The notes under the pieces: generated by a model
What the model was told of the DNA's origin: nothing
Seen by the model: the letters and a program-made list of their open reading frames with translations, nothing else
The model's database searches: none
DNA from: Emergomyces orientalis
Lineage: Eukaryota > Ascomycota > Eurotiomycetes > Onygenales > Ajellomycetaceae
DNA: 64,000 nt
Direction: 5' to 3'
NCBI GenBank assembly: GCA_002110485.1
Contig: MOWL01000088.1
Coordinates: forward strand, 1,674,001 to 1,738,000
Made by a program: the position numbers and the translations under genes
Shown: piece after piece, positions 11,448 through 22,382 of the stretch
Position numbering within the stretch: the first letter of the stretch is position 1
Layout of the letters: the number at the start of each line of letters is the position of its first letter

Positions 11448-12500
11448 TCACTCCTCATTACATTTCCATTGAGCGCGACATAGTGGGCACGTTACATAAG
11501 GACGCCCATTTGCTAGGCACTGAGACTCCCACTTATTAAAACATGCCTTGTGCAAGTTTCCTCCACACTGCGATCTGCACCAGATAAGTTCCGGGTGGCT
11601 AGAATCAGAAGGCTCGGCAAGACCGTCGGCGTCTTCCTTGTCCTTGAGAGGAACAATGCAGATACCGCAGTTCGCTTCAATGGATTTGCGAGTGACGCGT
11701 CGACCTAAAGAAGTGCTTACGTCGGGTGCGGAGGGCGATAATGTGCGCGATTCATCCTGAGACTCTGTGGGTCTGGTATCACCTAAGGCCAACGTAGCGG
11801 GAGCTTGTTCCATCTCTTCTGACTCTATGTTCCTTTGGCCAGAGTTTTCGCGATGTTCTTCCCTTCGATCGCCTCCTTCTTGTGCTGTAGACGCTGTGAT
11901 AGGAGACCTGTCTCCATAAGAGCTTGAGCCCGACCTTTGCAGCGGCGGGGTAGGAGTAAGGCTCGTAGGTGGACGAGCATCTGTAAGCTGCCTCGCTTGA
12001 CGCACCGCAAGTCGACGACGCATCTCACTCTTTAATCGACGATTCTCATCACGTAATTGCTGAATCTTTAAATTTAAATAAGATTCTCGTGCCATAGAAA
12101 TTCTGTATTGGGATACATCTGCCTTCCACCTATCAACGATTCCTGGAGCTTGGTTCTTATGAAGGTGGCAAAGAAGGAGTGGTGCTAAAGAAGCCAGAAG
12201 CCCATTGAGCGACTCTCCTGCATGAAGTCTGTCGGTACCCTCATTTAGGATCCTATATGCGATAGCGCGGTTGTCTGCTCTGGTCCGGTTTCGACAACCG
12301 CGATTTTTTGAGGGGGCAAAGCCCGTGCATTCCGCATCCTGAGGATAGAGGTCGAGGACTTCAGAAAGTTCACTGATACTATCGCTTTGATTTTCGTTGT
12401 CGCTCTGCGATGTGGACGATTGGGAAGAGGAACGACGGCCGCTTTGTTCGGGGTGTCGGTGGTGAGAAGGTCTCGAGTGGGAAACGGAAACGGACGCCAT
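11448..12500 (-). CDS. RING-type zinc-finger protein (candidate E3 ligase), 350 aa
   Basis: This is a single-exon gene with an ATG at 12500. The first 50 residues are Ser/Gln/His-rich and disordered. Residues about 75-125 form an ordered helical-looking block (NRAIAYRILNEGTDRLHAGE and LLASLAPLLLCHLHKNQ). Residues about 135-180 are strongly coiled-coil-like (LKIQQLRDENRRLKSEM). An acidic, Ser/Thr-rich linker follows. The C-terminal 73 residues carry a RING-type ligand set: C278, C281, C308, C312, H317, C320, C338 and C341, ending CPLCRAQWKC. The spacing between the second and third ligands is long and acidic. By family it would be an E3 ubiquitin ligase or a scaffold binding an E2, with the coiled coil driving self-association. 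Substrate unknown. The RING call is firm; function is inferred. Confidence 0.85.
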   Translation of the reverse strand: MASVSVSHSRPSHHRHPEQSGRRSSSQSSTSQSDNENQSDSISELSEVLDLYPQDAECTGFAPSKNRGCRNRTRADNRAIAYRILNEGTDRLHAGESLNGLLASLAPLLLCHLHKNQAPGIVDRWKADVSQYRISMARESYLNLKIQQLRDENRRLKSEMRRRLAVRQARQLTDARPPTSLTPTPPLQRSGSSSYGDRSPITASTAQEGGDRREEHRENSGQRNIESEEMEQAPATLALGDTRPTESQDESRTLSPSAPDVSTSLGRRVTRKSIEANCGICIVPLKDKEDADGLAEPSDSSHPELIWCRSQCGGNLHKACFNKWESQCLANGRPYVTCPLCRAQWKCNEE

Positions 12501-13933
12501 ATTAGTTAGTTACGAGTGGGGTAAACAAATTATCGAAAATGAAGCCGGGCTGGGGCAAATGATTAATTGCTCTGTTTCGCCTGCACTCGCCACAGTTTAT
12601 ATATGTTGGCTGCGCATTGAATTACCTGAAAGTGTTTCTGAAAAAGGGCTGGTGTCTTCCTCCATTCCTTGTTCAAAAATGTGGCCGTGCAGTACGCCTG
12701 TACAGGAGAAGGGGCGCATGATAGTTCTCAAACGCAAGGTTTCGTTCTTGGCGGTCATCACCAACCACTAATGTTAAGGGAAACTGGCTTGTTCTTCGAC
12801 AAGCGCAGGTAAAATGCTTGAATGCGCGGCTAGATATTTATAGAAAAGTATGCGGTCCAATGGCAGGATGTTCCCCTCGGTTGGGGTTGCAAATGATAAG
12901 CACGGCCCGCAAACTCTAAGCCAGTAGTAACCCCCACTTCCCCTAGTGTCTTTCTTCAGGAGTCTCGATTTTGCGACAGGGCCCGACCACCCTGCTTGAG
13001 CACCCGCTCCAGCACAAAATGAGGGGAAAACAGCAAGGCAAAAAGGAGGTACAGCACCACGACTGAGCAATTCTCGAAAGAACCAGGCAATTTTTATCAT
13101 TATAATGATGAATATCAATTTAACGCTGGTTGGGTCGCGATTAAATATACTCGGGTCTTGATAATCTCAATCAAAGCATCATAGCCCTCCTGGGGTCAAA
13201 ATATGTTAAAAAGGGTCTGGCCGCAGACTGATTGCACAACCTTACTTCAGTGTGAAGCATAGCCTCTTTATGAAGTCGAAGAACTACAAGGATATCGATA
13301 TTGGGCAATTCGATTGGTTGGTTTGCTTGTTCCTTCTGACCATGGTTTCTTTTCATGAAACCGTGTGGCGCCTGCATACATGTAAGCGGCGCAGTACATG
13401 AATCTAATGATATGCGGGGGACTAGCCTCGTGCCTACTATCGAGGCATGTAAGAGATCTTATCCAGAGCGGTCAGTGGTGGTTGTTTTTCCTAGGCGGAA
13501 ATGTTTGTTTAAGCTTGTGATTTCAAAAATATAGAGCAGAACGCTCATTGGATTCTTTGCAATTAAGAATCAGGCGGGAATTAACATTAAAAGATGGCCG
13601 CAGCCGATCGAGGTGTCCTGGCAAGGCTCGTACACACCATTAGGGCTGTTTTGAATCTCATTGGGCTCCGCGGTAGTGGCGCGTATACCATGCCATGTTA
13701 ACGTTACATGGTGAGTGAGGAGCGGGAGGAATTGCAGAGATCATCAGACACCAGCCCTAGGTAGTCTCCGTGTGGCCTATACACTGAATGTGACACGTTT
13801 TGGTTATATGGTGGCATTAAGCACGCAAGGCTTATATTGCTGGCGCCTCCCTCAGCTTGAGGTTCAAATTTCCTGTCCCCTTTTTTCACGCTGAGAAACA
13901 AATATTGTTCCCTAGCACTTGTAAGCACGAAAT
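12501..13933. other. Divergent intergenic region
   Basis: This region separates the RING gene (minus) from the T5orf172 gene (plus) and should contain both promoters. Open frames at 12559-12771, 12774-13118 and 13704-13943 have no domain signal. I see no other structure. Confidence 0.45.
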
Positions 13934-15859
13934 ATGGCAACAAAACATGCTGTCACCCAGGCTGAGCCTCAGACACCTACGAAAGTCAAGTTCCCCCCTA
14001 TTCTTCATGGAGATAAACCGGATATGGAAGGTACCTTTTCTTCCCGGGAAACCACTCCACTGAAAACACCAGAAGGAAGGGAGGGAAGTATATTCAGTCA
14101 GCAAGATTCAGTCAGCACTGATGCTACAAATGAATATGGTTGGGACAGCCCAGCCCCTGGACAGTCGGCCACTTTTCAAAATGACCTTCTTGCCTCTCCA
14201 ACACCAAATACGCTGCTTGGGGACAAAAAAAGGACATCAATGAGACTGATACGAGAGTCGCTGACAACAAGGGATGGACGCTCACCAGGCTTGATACTCA
14301 GGAGGACAAAAAGTGCCGGCTGTCTCACCTCGCACCTTAAAATCCCATCTTCAGACCTCGAAGAACAGGATAGACGCTTTGCTCTTCAAGGTTTAAATTT
14401 ATTGCTACCAGACACAATTCCGAAACCTGAGGGGTTAGATAACCGGCGTCCACAGAGCTCGATACTCAGGAAAGTCAAAAGCGCAGGCTGCCTGAGCACT
14501 CGACAAAAAACTCTAAAGCGGAAATTTAGCGTCCATGCTACAGTCAGCAAACAGAAACTTCGTTTGACAGAAATTTTTCTGCAACTGAGGGAGAGCAAAA
14601 TAAACTCGGAAACACAAAATTTAAAGAGACCTCGACTGAATAGGCAAGAGTTTTCAACATCCGAAAGACAGGGATCAATAAGCCGAAATTCTCCGATTCT
14701 GAAGAGTGACCGCATTGATACCAATTTCGGAAAGAAGGGCTGGGTTTCCAAACGTCATGGTTCTGACCCCGGTATAACCGCTTCCTCAGCCGCTTCAATA
14801 TTAGTCCCGCCAGTGCCAAATCCTCTGCCCGATGCGAAAACAACCAGCGAGTTACTTGCCAAAATTATTCACTCCAACATTGGTCAAAGATTGACAGAGG
14901 ACGGGGGGCGCTGTGTGGCATCGTGTCAAAGGGGTCAGAATGTGCGCTGCAAAAGGCGTCACAAAGGGAATATCCACGAGGCAGATGCCATCTTGAAAAC
15001 TCTTAAGACTGTTCAATTCCATGACATTTTTCAATGGACGGAAGAATTAATTGGCTCCTCACCATTTTGCACAAACCATAAGGTAATTGTTATAAAGCGA
15101 TTGAACGAATGGTTACTGCACACCCAGAGCACGAAATCGGGAGATCAGGTAGTGGCCGACAGCTCGGGTTTAAACCCGGTCTCTAACTCATCAAGATGCA
15201 AATCGGACGCCAAGGCCGGACTCCCAAAGGCCATCAGCCGACCAATGCCCCAGATACAAGACTTCACGCCGTACCGTCCGAAATACCTAGCAGGTAAATC
15301 CATAAGTCAGCAGCTTGAAAAGAAAATTGAGAAACCGTTTAAAAACAACAAACATAATATGCGCAAGGGTCTAATATACATTTATTGGCAACCTGGAAAC
15401 TTTGGACACCTGAAGATTGGCAGTACAAACAACATAAATGGGCGGCTTGACCAATGGGAAAAGCAATGTGGTAGAAAACTGGAGGTTTATTTCCCACAAA
15501 ATGAGCAGGACGAGCGACCCGTCGAACACATCGCCCGAGTCGAAGCCCTTGTACATGCAGAATTGAGGGATCGGAGGAAGCAGGAAAAGAATTGTCCAGG
15601 CTGTGGGATAACACACATTGAGTGGTTTGAAGTGAACCGTGTAATCGCTGTGGAAATCGTGCGAAAATGGATGCACTGGATGCGTCAGCGGCCATACGCA
15701 GAGATCCCGGCGGGGTGTAGAAAAATGCGCTATAACGGAAACGGGGGCGCCTTGGCAGATCTGTGCCAACCCCACAGAAAGCTCGCTAGCAACAAACCGA
15801 AGAAAGTTGCCCCTAAACTTCCCGTTGAAACTTTTCATTGGTTTCAGGAGCCAAAGTGA
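13934..15859 (+). CDS. T5orf172 (GIY-YIG superfamily, MUG113-like) domain protein, 641 aa
   Basis: This is a single exon, ATG at 13934, stop at 15857-15859. Residues 1-300 are low complexity, Ser/Thr/Lys-rich and basic. Within them a motif of the form (S/L)ILRxxKSAGCL occurs twice, near residues 119-131 and 174-188, embedded in a longer imperfect duplication. Residues about 315-400 hold a Cys-containing module (CVASCQRGQNVRC, later FCTNHK), which in related fungal proteins precedes the catalytic-like domain. Residues about 477-590 match the T5orf172 fold: GLIYIYWQPGNFGHLKIGST with the Y-x-Y and KIG elements of the GIY-YIG core, then GRLDQWEKQC, VEALVHAEL and CPGCGITHIEWFEV, with a CxxC pair that may bind zinc. 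The C-terminus is basic. Family members occur in phage, poxvirus-type and fungal proteins; the S. pombe relative is up-regulated in meiosis. Nuclease activity is plausible but unproven. Confidence 0.85.
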   Translation: MATKHAVTQAEPQTPTKVKFPPILHGDKPDMEGTFSSRETTPLKTPEGREGSIFSQQDSVSTDATNEYGWDSPAPGQSATFQNDLLASPTPNTLLGDKKRTSMRLIRESLTTRDGRSPGLILRRTKSAGCLTSHLKIPSSDLEEQDRRFALQGLNLLLPDTIPKPEGLDNRRPQSSILRKVKSAGCLSTRQKTLKRKFSVHATVSKQKLRLTEIFLQLRESKINSETQNLKRPRLNRQEFSTSERQGSISRNSPILKSDRIDTNFGKKGWVSKRHGSDPGITASSAASILVPPVPNPLPDAKTTSELLAKIIHSNIGQRLTEDGGRCVASCQRGQNVRCKRRHKGNIHEADAILKTLKTVQFHDIFQWTEELIGSSPFCTNHKVIVIKRLNEWLLHTQSTKSGDQVVADSSGLNPVSNSSRCKSDAKAGLPKAISRPMPQIQDFTPYRPKYLAGKSISQQLEKKIEKPFKNNKHNMRKGLIYIYWQPGNFGHLKIGSTNNINGRLDQWEKQCGRKLEVYFPQNEQDERPVEHIARVEALVHAELRDRRKQEKNCPGCGITHIEWFEVNRVIAVEIVRKWMHWMRQRPYAEIPAGCRKMRYNGNGGALADLCQPHRKLASNKPKKVAPKLPVETFHWFQEPK

Positions 15860-18217
15860 AGTATTTGTGCTGCTTGTAATTAAAATTTAGGATTTTGCAG
15901 CCTTGGAGATAGCAATAAAAAAATCTTTCATGAGGGTCAGTAACCCCCTCTCTCACCCATGGCTCTACCGGTGTTGTACATACATGGTATGTCTGCAGCT
16001 GCCTAGGCCTCTCTATTAATCATCTGTTGCATCCATCAGATTGTTCATCCTGTCCCACTGTCAGGGCTCTGAGTCAAGTAGAGCCACCGCCTGTATCACA
16101 GCTATCTGAATTTGGTCTATCAAGTTCAACACCGGGATAGATACTTTGTATGAACCGTATCAGACAGAGAAAGATACGTGTTTGAGTGTAACAGCAGATA
16201 AAGAAATATCGAGAACATACATAGATGGCAATGTCAAAACCGGTGAAAGCCCAGGTATATATGCATTACAAGTATTCATCGATGTAAGAATGGTAGGGTG
16301 GCAGGTGGGGGTGAAAGGTAGAAGGTAGAGTGTAGCGGGAGCCTGCTACAGAATCTATGGTTTGATAATTGATATATAGGTAAGAAGCTGTTGTTTTTCA
16401 GGATCTGTGAGATTTTGTCAGTAAATGAAATAAGTTATTCTCCTCTGAGCTCCACATCAATGGCTTTTGATTTTGATATTGATACTAGTATATTGAATTC
16501 TTTTTTTTCACAATAGAATTGCATCGAGGGACATTTTTGTCTTTCTAGAACCTCAATTGCTGACTGTATTATCTCTTCATTGGGCATACTAACGCGTTAA
16601 GAAGAGAGGGGGTTGAAGGGTGTTGATGGGGGAAAATATATTGAGATCGTTAATTGGTTGGGTAGAGAGGTTGTTGGGAGATCTGCCAAGCTCAACAACA
16701 GGATATTCCTCTAAGCAGGATTGTAACAAGAGAACTATTAGTAACAAGATTAAGTTCAAATAGCTTATAGAAGATTATAATGTTCACGGTCAGCAAGAGA
16801 TATATATTAGAAAGATAAAGCTAGTTATAAGAAGAGAGTTAAATGTTTAGTTAACAGGAGCATATATACTTGTGGTAGTAGTTATTTGACATGTGTTTGG
16901 AATCGAGCTTAAAACAGTGTTGAAACAAATGCGCCTTGATTGGCTGCACCTCCACCTTACCCTCTACAGGCTATCGAACCGGGGGTCACCAACCTCACCA
17001 ACCTCCATCTTTTTACACTCTCTATATGTAGTGTGTATAGTGGTTGGTATGGGTGTGAAAGTGTACTGATTTGTCTGTCATAATCTTCTCTGTTTTGTAT
17101 CTGTAGAGAACTTCAGTCAAAAGTCATTGGCAAGGAAAGGCCCTGTGACTGCTGGTCTTTGTTTGTACTAGATCAGGACTATGAATAATTTGTAGATATT
17201 TGAAGAACTAGAGCTCTTAATCTAATTCTATTCTGTTTTTTGAATTTGTTATACACTAGTAGCCACCACTAAAAAACACTCAATAGTATTAATTCTGGGA
17301 CTCTGTAAGCAGGGCAAAAAGCACATGCCCAAGAATCTGATGACATAGATTATGTTAACTACTAACTACTACTACTAGTAGTTACATACTAACTCCTCCC
17401 ATAACTCCGTGCAAGGGAACCCATGCAATGGAGCGCACAATGTGACATCATTCCCTGCACACTACAAAACACAAAACACAAAACACAAAGCTCCAAACTC
17501 CAAACACTACTATTGCCAAAACAGTGCCTAACTGGCCTACCCACTGCTGCACAAACCCTCGAATATCCTCCACACAGCAGCAGCCAACAGCGGAAGTTTA
17601 AGCTTGGTCACGTGCCATTCGCAAGTATTTCCGCTGTGGGGCCCGACCGCGGAACTAGCCTTACCCAGCCGGATATAGCCGTGTGGGGATAGAGTTCCGC
17701 CCGCATTTCCTGGTATGGTGCATTACCCCGCAAAACGGGGCTCCCATCAGCATATCTTCGAGGGTTTGTTACGTACCATACGCAGCCAATACCCCTGCAG
17801 CGTACTGGTCTAACTTCTTGGGGACAGCATCCAATGCGGAATCCGCCGCGCGCTGAGCATCGCAGCCAGTCGCAGCTGTTTCTTCTATGCAAAAGGTGAG
17901 GGAAGAAAGGGTGTGAGTGTGCGTGTGTGTGTGTGTGCATCCAGGTAACGCCGGCGTTGTTAGATTCCCGAGCGTATGTATATTCTCTACAACTGCAACC
18001 CCCCCAGCCAGGGTGATTCTATGATGCTTCCAGTTGCTCTATACGACCCTATTCGTGTTTGCTTTTGGTAGCCCTCATCCGCAGCTAATTATCCGCAACT
18101 CCGGGCAGTCCGAGAAACCGAGAATTCGTGCGAGCGCGTCCCCTCTATATATAGCTTCATAAAAACCTTCTACCGGCTTTTGCACCGTCCCCTGTACCTC
18201 ACCCAAGCGCTTTCATC
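15860..18217. other. AT-rich intergenic region
   Basis: No gene is supportable. Most of 16.0-17.4 kb is strongly AT-rich with many stop codons in all frames. There is a minisatellite-like ACAAA repeat near 17460-17490 and a GT run near 17921-17938. The last 600 nt have higher GC and should hold the P450 promoter. A CGAACCGGGGG-type stretch near 16975 resembles part of a tRNA T-arm but does not fold as one. Confidence 0.5.
18146..18153 (+). promoter_or_regulatory. TATA-like box upstream of the CYP504 P450 gene
   Basis: TATATATA lies about 65 nt upstream of the ATG at 18218, in a CT-rich context typical of fungal core promoters. The call rests on sequence and spacing only. Confidence 0.45.
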
Positions 18218-20063
18218 ATGGGTTTCCAAACCGTGGTGGTGGCTGTGATTGCAGTCGGGTTCTTCCTGATCAGATACTTGAACAGAACAGACGTCCCCAA
18301 GATAAAAAGCCTGACTGAAATTCCCGGAATTCCGATCTTTGGAAGCCTCATTCAGCTCGGGGAGGAGCACGCTAGAGTAGCAGCAGGATGGGTGAAGAAA
18401 TACGGACCTGTGTTCCAAGTTCGATTGGGAAATAAGGTGCGTAAACCAACACATTTTCGATCATTAGATAGAGGCACTTCTTCTTCTTTCTACCTGCGGA
18501 TATTGATGTTATAAATATATCTTTTTGAACTATAGAGAATCATCTTCGCCAACACCTTTGACTCTGTCAAATATTTCTGGATCACTCACCAATCCGCACT
18601 TATCTCCCGCCCTACACTGCACACCTTCCACACCGTGGTATCCAGCTCCCAGGGATTTACCATCGGCACATCTCCATGGGATGAATCGTGCAAGAAACGA
18701 CGCAAGGCAGCCGCTACCGCCCTCAACCGCCCCGCTGTCCAGTCATACATGCCTATTATCGACCTGGAATCCAACGTTAGTATCAAGGAACTGCTCCAGG
18801 ACAGCAAGGATGGGGCGATAGATATTGATCCGAACGCCTACTTCCAGCGATTTGCGCTGAATACGAGTCTGACTTTAAATTACGGCATTCGCATTGATGG
18901 AAGCATCGATAACGAGCTGCTAAAGGAGATTTGCCATGTTGAACGAATTGTTAGCAATTTCAGGAGTACGAGCAATAACTGGCAGGACTATGTTCCCCTG
19001 CTTCGATTGTGGCCCAGCCGTAACTCAGAAGCGAAGGAATTCCGCGGAAGGAGGGATAAGTACCTCACCCTCCTGCTCGATATGTTGAGAGAGAGGATAA
19101 GAAATGGTACGGACAAACCGTGTATCACGGGCAACATTTTGAAAGACCCGGAAGCAAAATTAAATGAGGGTGAGTTAAAGCAATGCCATGATTCCCAGCT
19201 GATTCGCATATATGCGTGGATTTCAAGCTTTTTCTAACATATATATTATTGTATAGCGGAAATCAAATCCATCTGCCTAACTATGGTTTCCGCTGGTCTT
19301 GACACTGTTCCCGGAAACATAATCATGGGTATCGCTTACCTCGCCTCTGACCACGGCCAAGAGATCCAAGCCCACGCCTATGATGAAGTCATGAAAGTAT
19401 ACCCAAACGGAGATGCTTGGGAAAAATGTCTCGTTGAAGAAAAAGTCCCCTACATCACTGCCCTGGTCAAGGAAATTCTTCGTTTCTACACTGTCATCCC
19501 CATCTGCCTACCCCGCGTCAGCATTAAGGATATCCCCTACGAGGGCGCTGTTATCCCAGCTGGCACTACATTCTTCATGGTAAATACATTACTTCCGTCC
19601 TCCTATAATTCCCTTCGATACACACCACTGTTTCAACACCTCCCCAAAACAAATGATATATAAAATCTAACCCCTGCCATATCCACAGAACGCTTACGCC
19701 GCCGACTACGACGACACCCACTTCAAAAACCCCCACCTCTTCGAACCAGAACGCTACATGAACACCACCGATGGCGCCGGAACCCCCCACTACGCCTACG
19801 GCGCCGGTTCGCGCATGTGCGCCGGCTCCCACTTGGCCAACCGCGAACTCTACACCGCTTTTATCAGACTGATTACCGCCTTCCGCATGGTCCCCGCCAA
19901 AGACCCCAAGGACCATCCGATTCTGGATGCGCTGGAGTGTAATGCGACGAAGACGTCGTTGACGTTGGACCCGATGCCGTTTAAGGTTGGGTTCCACGTT
20001 AGGGATCCGGAGAATGTGAAGAGGTGGATTAGGGAAAGTGACGAGAGGACGAAGGAATTGTAA
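18218..20063 (+). CDS. phacA: Cytochrome P450, CYP504 type (phenylacetate 2-hydroxylase-like), 4 exons, 516 aa
   Basis: Exons 18218-18436, 18536-19169, 19257-19579 and 19689-20063 give 516 aa, full P450 length. Residues 1-20 form the N-terminal membrane anchor. A proline-containing hinge (IPGIPIFGSL) follows. The I-helix reads SAGLDTVPGN, where AGxDT is the oxygen-activation motif. The K-helix ExxR is EILR. The heme loop is YGAGSRMCAG, with the axial Cys and a Tyr in place of the common Phe. The overall text, including RPAVQSYMPIIDLES and PHYAYGAGSRMC, fits the CYP504 family as I know it. Members such as Aspergillus nidulans PhacA hydroxylate phenylacetate to 2-hydroxyphenylacetate on the ER membrane, feeding the homogentisate pathway; CYP504B relatives act on hydroxyphenylacetates. 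Assignment to A rather than B is less sure. All splice junctions keep frame. A possible substrate link exists with the amine oxidase at 33306-35472. Confidence 0.88.
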
Positions 20064-21197
20064 GTTGTTTTTGGATTTTTTTTGGGAAGGGGGGAGAATG
20101 ATGATGCGGAAATGGTATAATGAGTATTATGTCAATGGTCTTGGGTATCCCTAGGTGTTTTTTTTCGTATTTATTTGAACGGCTAATCTTTTCCCTACGC
20201 GTGTTTTTCCCACATATTTCAATGTGGTGAAATTGATCAACAAGTGTATGGGTAGATTCGTATGTGGTATGGGCATTTATTGACGGATCGATCTATAATA
20301 GCCAGAGGAATGGTTTTCGACTGGGGTGGTTTTTTTTTCGCTGTGATCATTTAACTTCGTAAATTGAAGGCCCCCCCTCTGGTCTCCAGTCTACTATTTC
20401 CTCTTTCAAGATTGTTTGCTGTCTTCGTCCTTTGATTTCCCTGTATATATAATTTGTCGAACGCGCGATTTTTTTCAAATTCATTTTTTTTTTTTTTTTT
20501 TTTTTGGAATTGAACATTCACTGTGTTGACATTGCGCGTATATCTCTTTTGCATTGGAGATAATGAATGATGGCGGGAACATGACAACCAGACCTTGGAA
20601 TGATCCATGGATGATTTATTTTCCGTCATTTGATACTATCTCTTGTTTGTTTGTTTGTTTTTTATCGATATTGTGGATGAAGCAGCGGTCCCGGGGTGGG
20701 TTCTACGGGGCTCACAGCTCCGCATCACGGGGTTCATATACTCTAGGCGAACCAAGTTGAGCTCAAGAATTCGTCTGTGCACATTCATTACATTCTTGAA
20801 TTTGGAGGTGCGGAGATCGCGACATTCAGGGGTATGAGAGGTGTTGGTTGCAGCCAAGGTAACTAACTAGAGTTAGGGCTAGCTTTATCATGTGGTTTGG
20901 GACCTTAATCAAAAATACAACTTCTTCAACTACTCCATTTGAAGAGGGCAAAATACCGATCAACTAAAAATACAGAAAGCATTTCCCACTCTTATTTCGC
21001 CATAACTTTAGGGAACTCCAGATTAATACCCAGAGGCAATCATTTCACCACCAAACCCGCTCCCACAATTCCCCGCGAATATTGATGTGCCCAAGGAAAA
21101 TAACTGTACATGCAGCATCCATTCTGTCAAAATGCATATTTCTGGTTTGACCGGGGTAGTGCCAGCGAGAATCAGAACTCGAAAAATCAGGAAGTTC
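20064..21197. other. Convergent 3' region with poly(T) tract
   Basis: The 3' flanks of the P450 (plus) and the membrane protein (minus) meet here. It holds a T-tract of about 21 nt near 20485-20505 and a TTTG repeat near 20645-20660. No gene is supported. Confidence 0.5.
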
Positions 21198-22382
21198 CTA
21201 TTTTTCATCCCAGGCTGTCGGTGTAGTAGGCCTTGTTCTTCCCGCACATCCTCGAAGCTTCAACGAATCGCTATGGGGAAGTGGAGAAACCTGGCTTTCG
21301 TGATTACGCAGTTGACATTCATGGACTGATAGATTTTTCTCTGAGCTGCCCCGTGATGGTGCAGATTGAAAATATATTCTGTTGCTTCCTGCTCCAGGGT
21401 TCCTTTCCACATCCGACATTTGGCCTAAGCCCCTTGATTTTTGGATAGTTGACTTGAGACCTGGGAGCATACCTCCCTGTTCGCTGCTGAATGCCGGGCC
21501 AATTAGAATCTCATCCCGATTTTTTCCTTTTGCTTTGCGGATGAAGATGAGTATTATCGCAGCGCCAGATATTGTAGCGAGTATGCCGATAAGAAGGTAG
21601 AGAACATTCTGCTGCCGTTGGCGTTGTTTCGTACAATATTTGCTGATGAGTTCCTCGTTTCGGGGTTTGCACATATTACACATCTTCCTTTTTTCTGTTG
21701 TCATCTTCCTGGCATCGGAACATGCATCTGGGAATTCGAATGGGCGGCAAATATTCACCTCGCAGATTTGTTGTTCAGCAGCCGGGATTGAGGCTCGTTT
21801 CTCAATGCTGCTTCCTCGACGATATAGTGTTCTCGCATCTCGAGAATTATCCTGTGGAGCACTGTTCGGTAAATAAGGATTCTTCTCAGGAGGAGCATGT
21901 ATTTCTTTCCGTTGAGCATCGACCCATCGGATCAGCGAGAAGATTGCCTCTCTACACGACCGCAACTTTGACCCTGAAATCGCCACGGGTTGTTCTGGAT
22001 TCGAATTCGAAATGAAGGGAAAGAGATCCTCCGCGCATGTTTCCAAATCACCAAGAACACGCCGTAGGCCATGCCCGGACGGGATGCCAGGCTTCATGAT
22101 TTTACCAAATTCCCCATTCGGCTCCGCGCTTCCTCCTTGATCTTCTACTGATTCTGGAAGGGAAACCCGTGCGACATGTGCTGGGTGGGTGCCGCCATAT
22201 TCGTCTCTCGACCGGTCCAACCGTTGCGACTGCGCTGCCTTGTCCAGTAAAGTGTCCCATTGTCCTCGCTGTCGCTGTGTCAGGGTTGAATGAAAAGCCA
22301 AACAGGTGCCTTGTTCCAAAACATATATCACTGCGATTCCACACGCGACCCATGTGGACGGCCGGTTTAAGGAATGGAACAT
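21198..22382 (-). CDS. Predicted single-pass membrane protein with Cys-rich juxtamembrane region, 394 aa
   Basis: I do not recognise a named family. The single exon starts at an ATG (22380-22382). A hydrophobic stretch at residues 10-29 (TWVACGIAVIYVLEQGTCLA) looks like a signal peptide or signal anchor. The putative lumenal/extracellular part (about 30-258) contains a helical block around CREAIFSLIRWVDAQRKEIH and a Cys cluster at about 205-252 (CEVNIC, then CSDARK, CNMC and KYC) just outside the membrane. A strong transmembrane segment at about 260-282 (VLYLLIGILATISGAAIILIFI) is followed by stop-transfer residues RKAKGKNR and a 110-residue Ser/Gly-rich cytosolic tail. The layout is type I receptor- or sensor-like, but there is no ligand domain to name. 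Such proteins are common and lineage-restricted in Eurotiomycetes. It is convergent with the P450. Confidence 0.7.
   Translation of the reverse strand: MFHSLNRPSTWVACGIAVIYVLEQGTCLAFHSTLTQRQRGQWDTLLDKAAQSQRLDRSRDEYGGTHPAHVARVSLPESVEDQGGSAEPNGEFGKIMKPGIPSGHGLRRVLGDLETCAEDLFPFISNSNPEQPVAISGSKLRSCREAIFSLIRWVDAQRKEIHAPPEKNPYLPNSAPQDNSRDARTLYRRGSSIEKRASIPAAEQQICEVNICRPFEFPDACSDARKMTTEKRKMCNMCKPRNEELISKYCTKQRQRQQNVLYLLIGILATISGAAIILIFIRKAKGKNRDEILIGPAFSSEQGGMLPGLKSTIQKSRGLGQMSDVERNPGAGSNRIYFQSAPSRGSSEKNLSVHECQLRNHESQVSPLPHSDSLKLRGCAGRTRPTTPTAWDEK

Noticed and set aside
16960..17000. CGAACCGGGGG stretch resembling a reverse tRNA T-arm
   Set aside because: The stem does not pair and no cloverleaf could be found.
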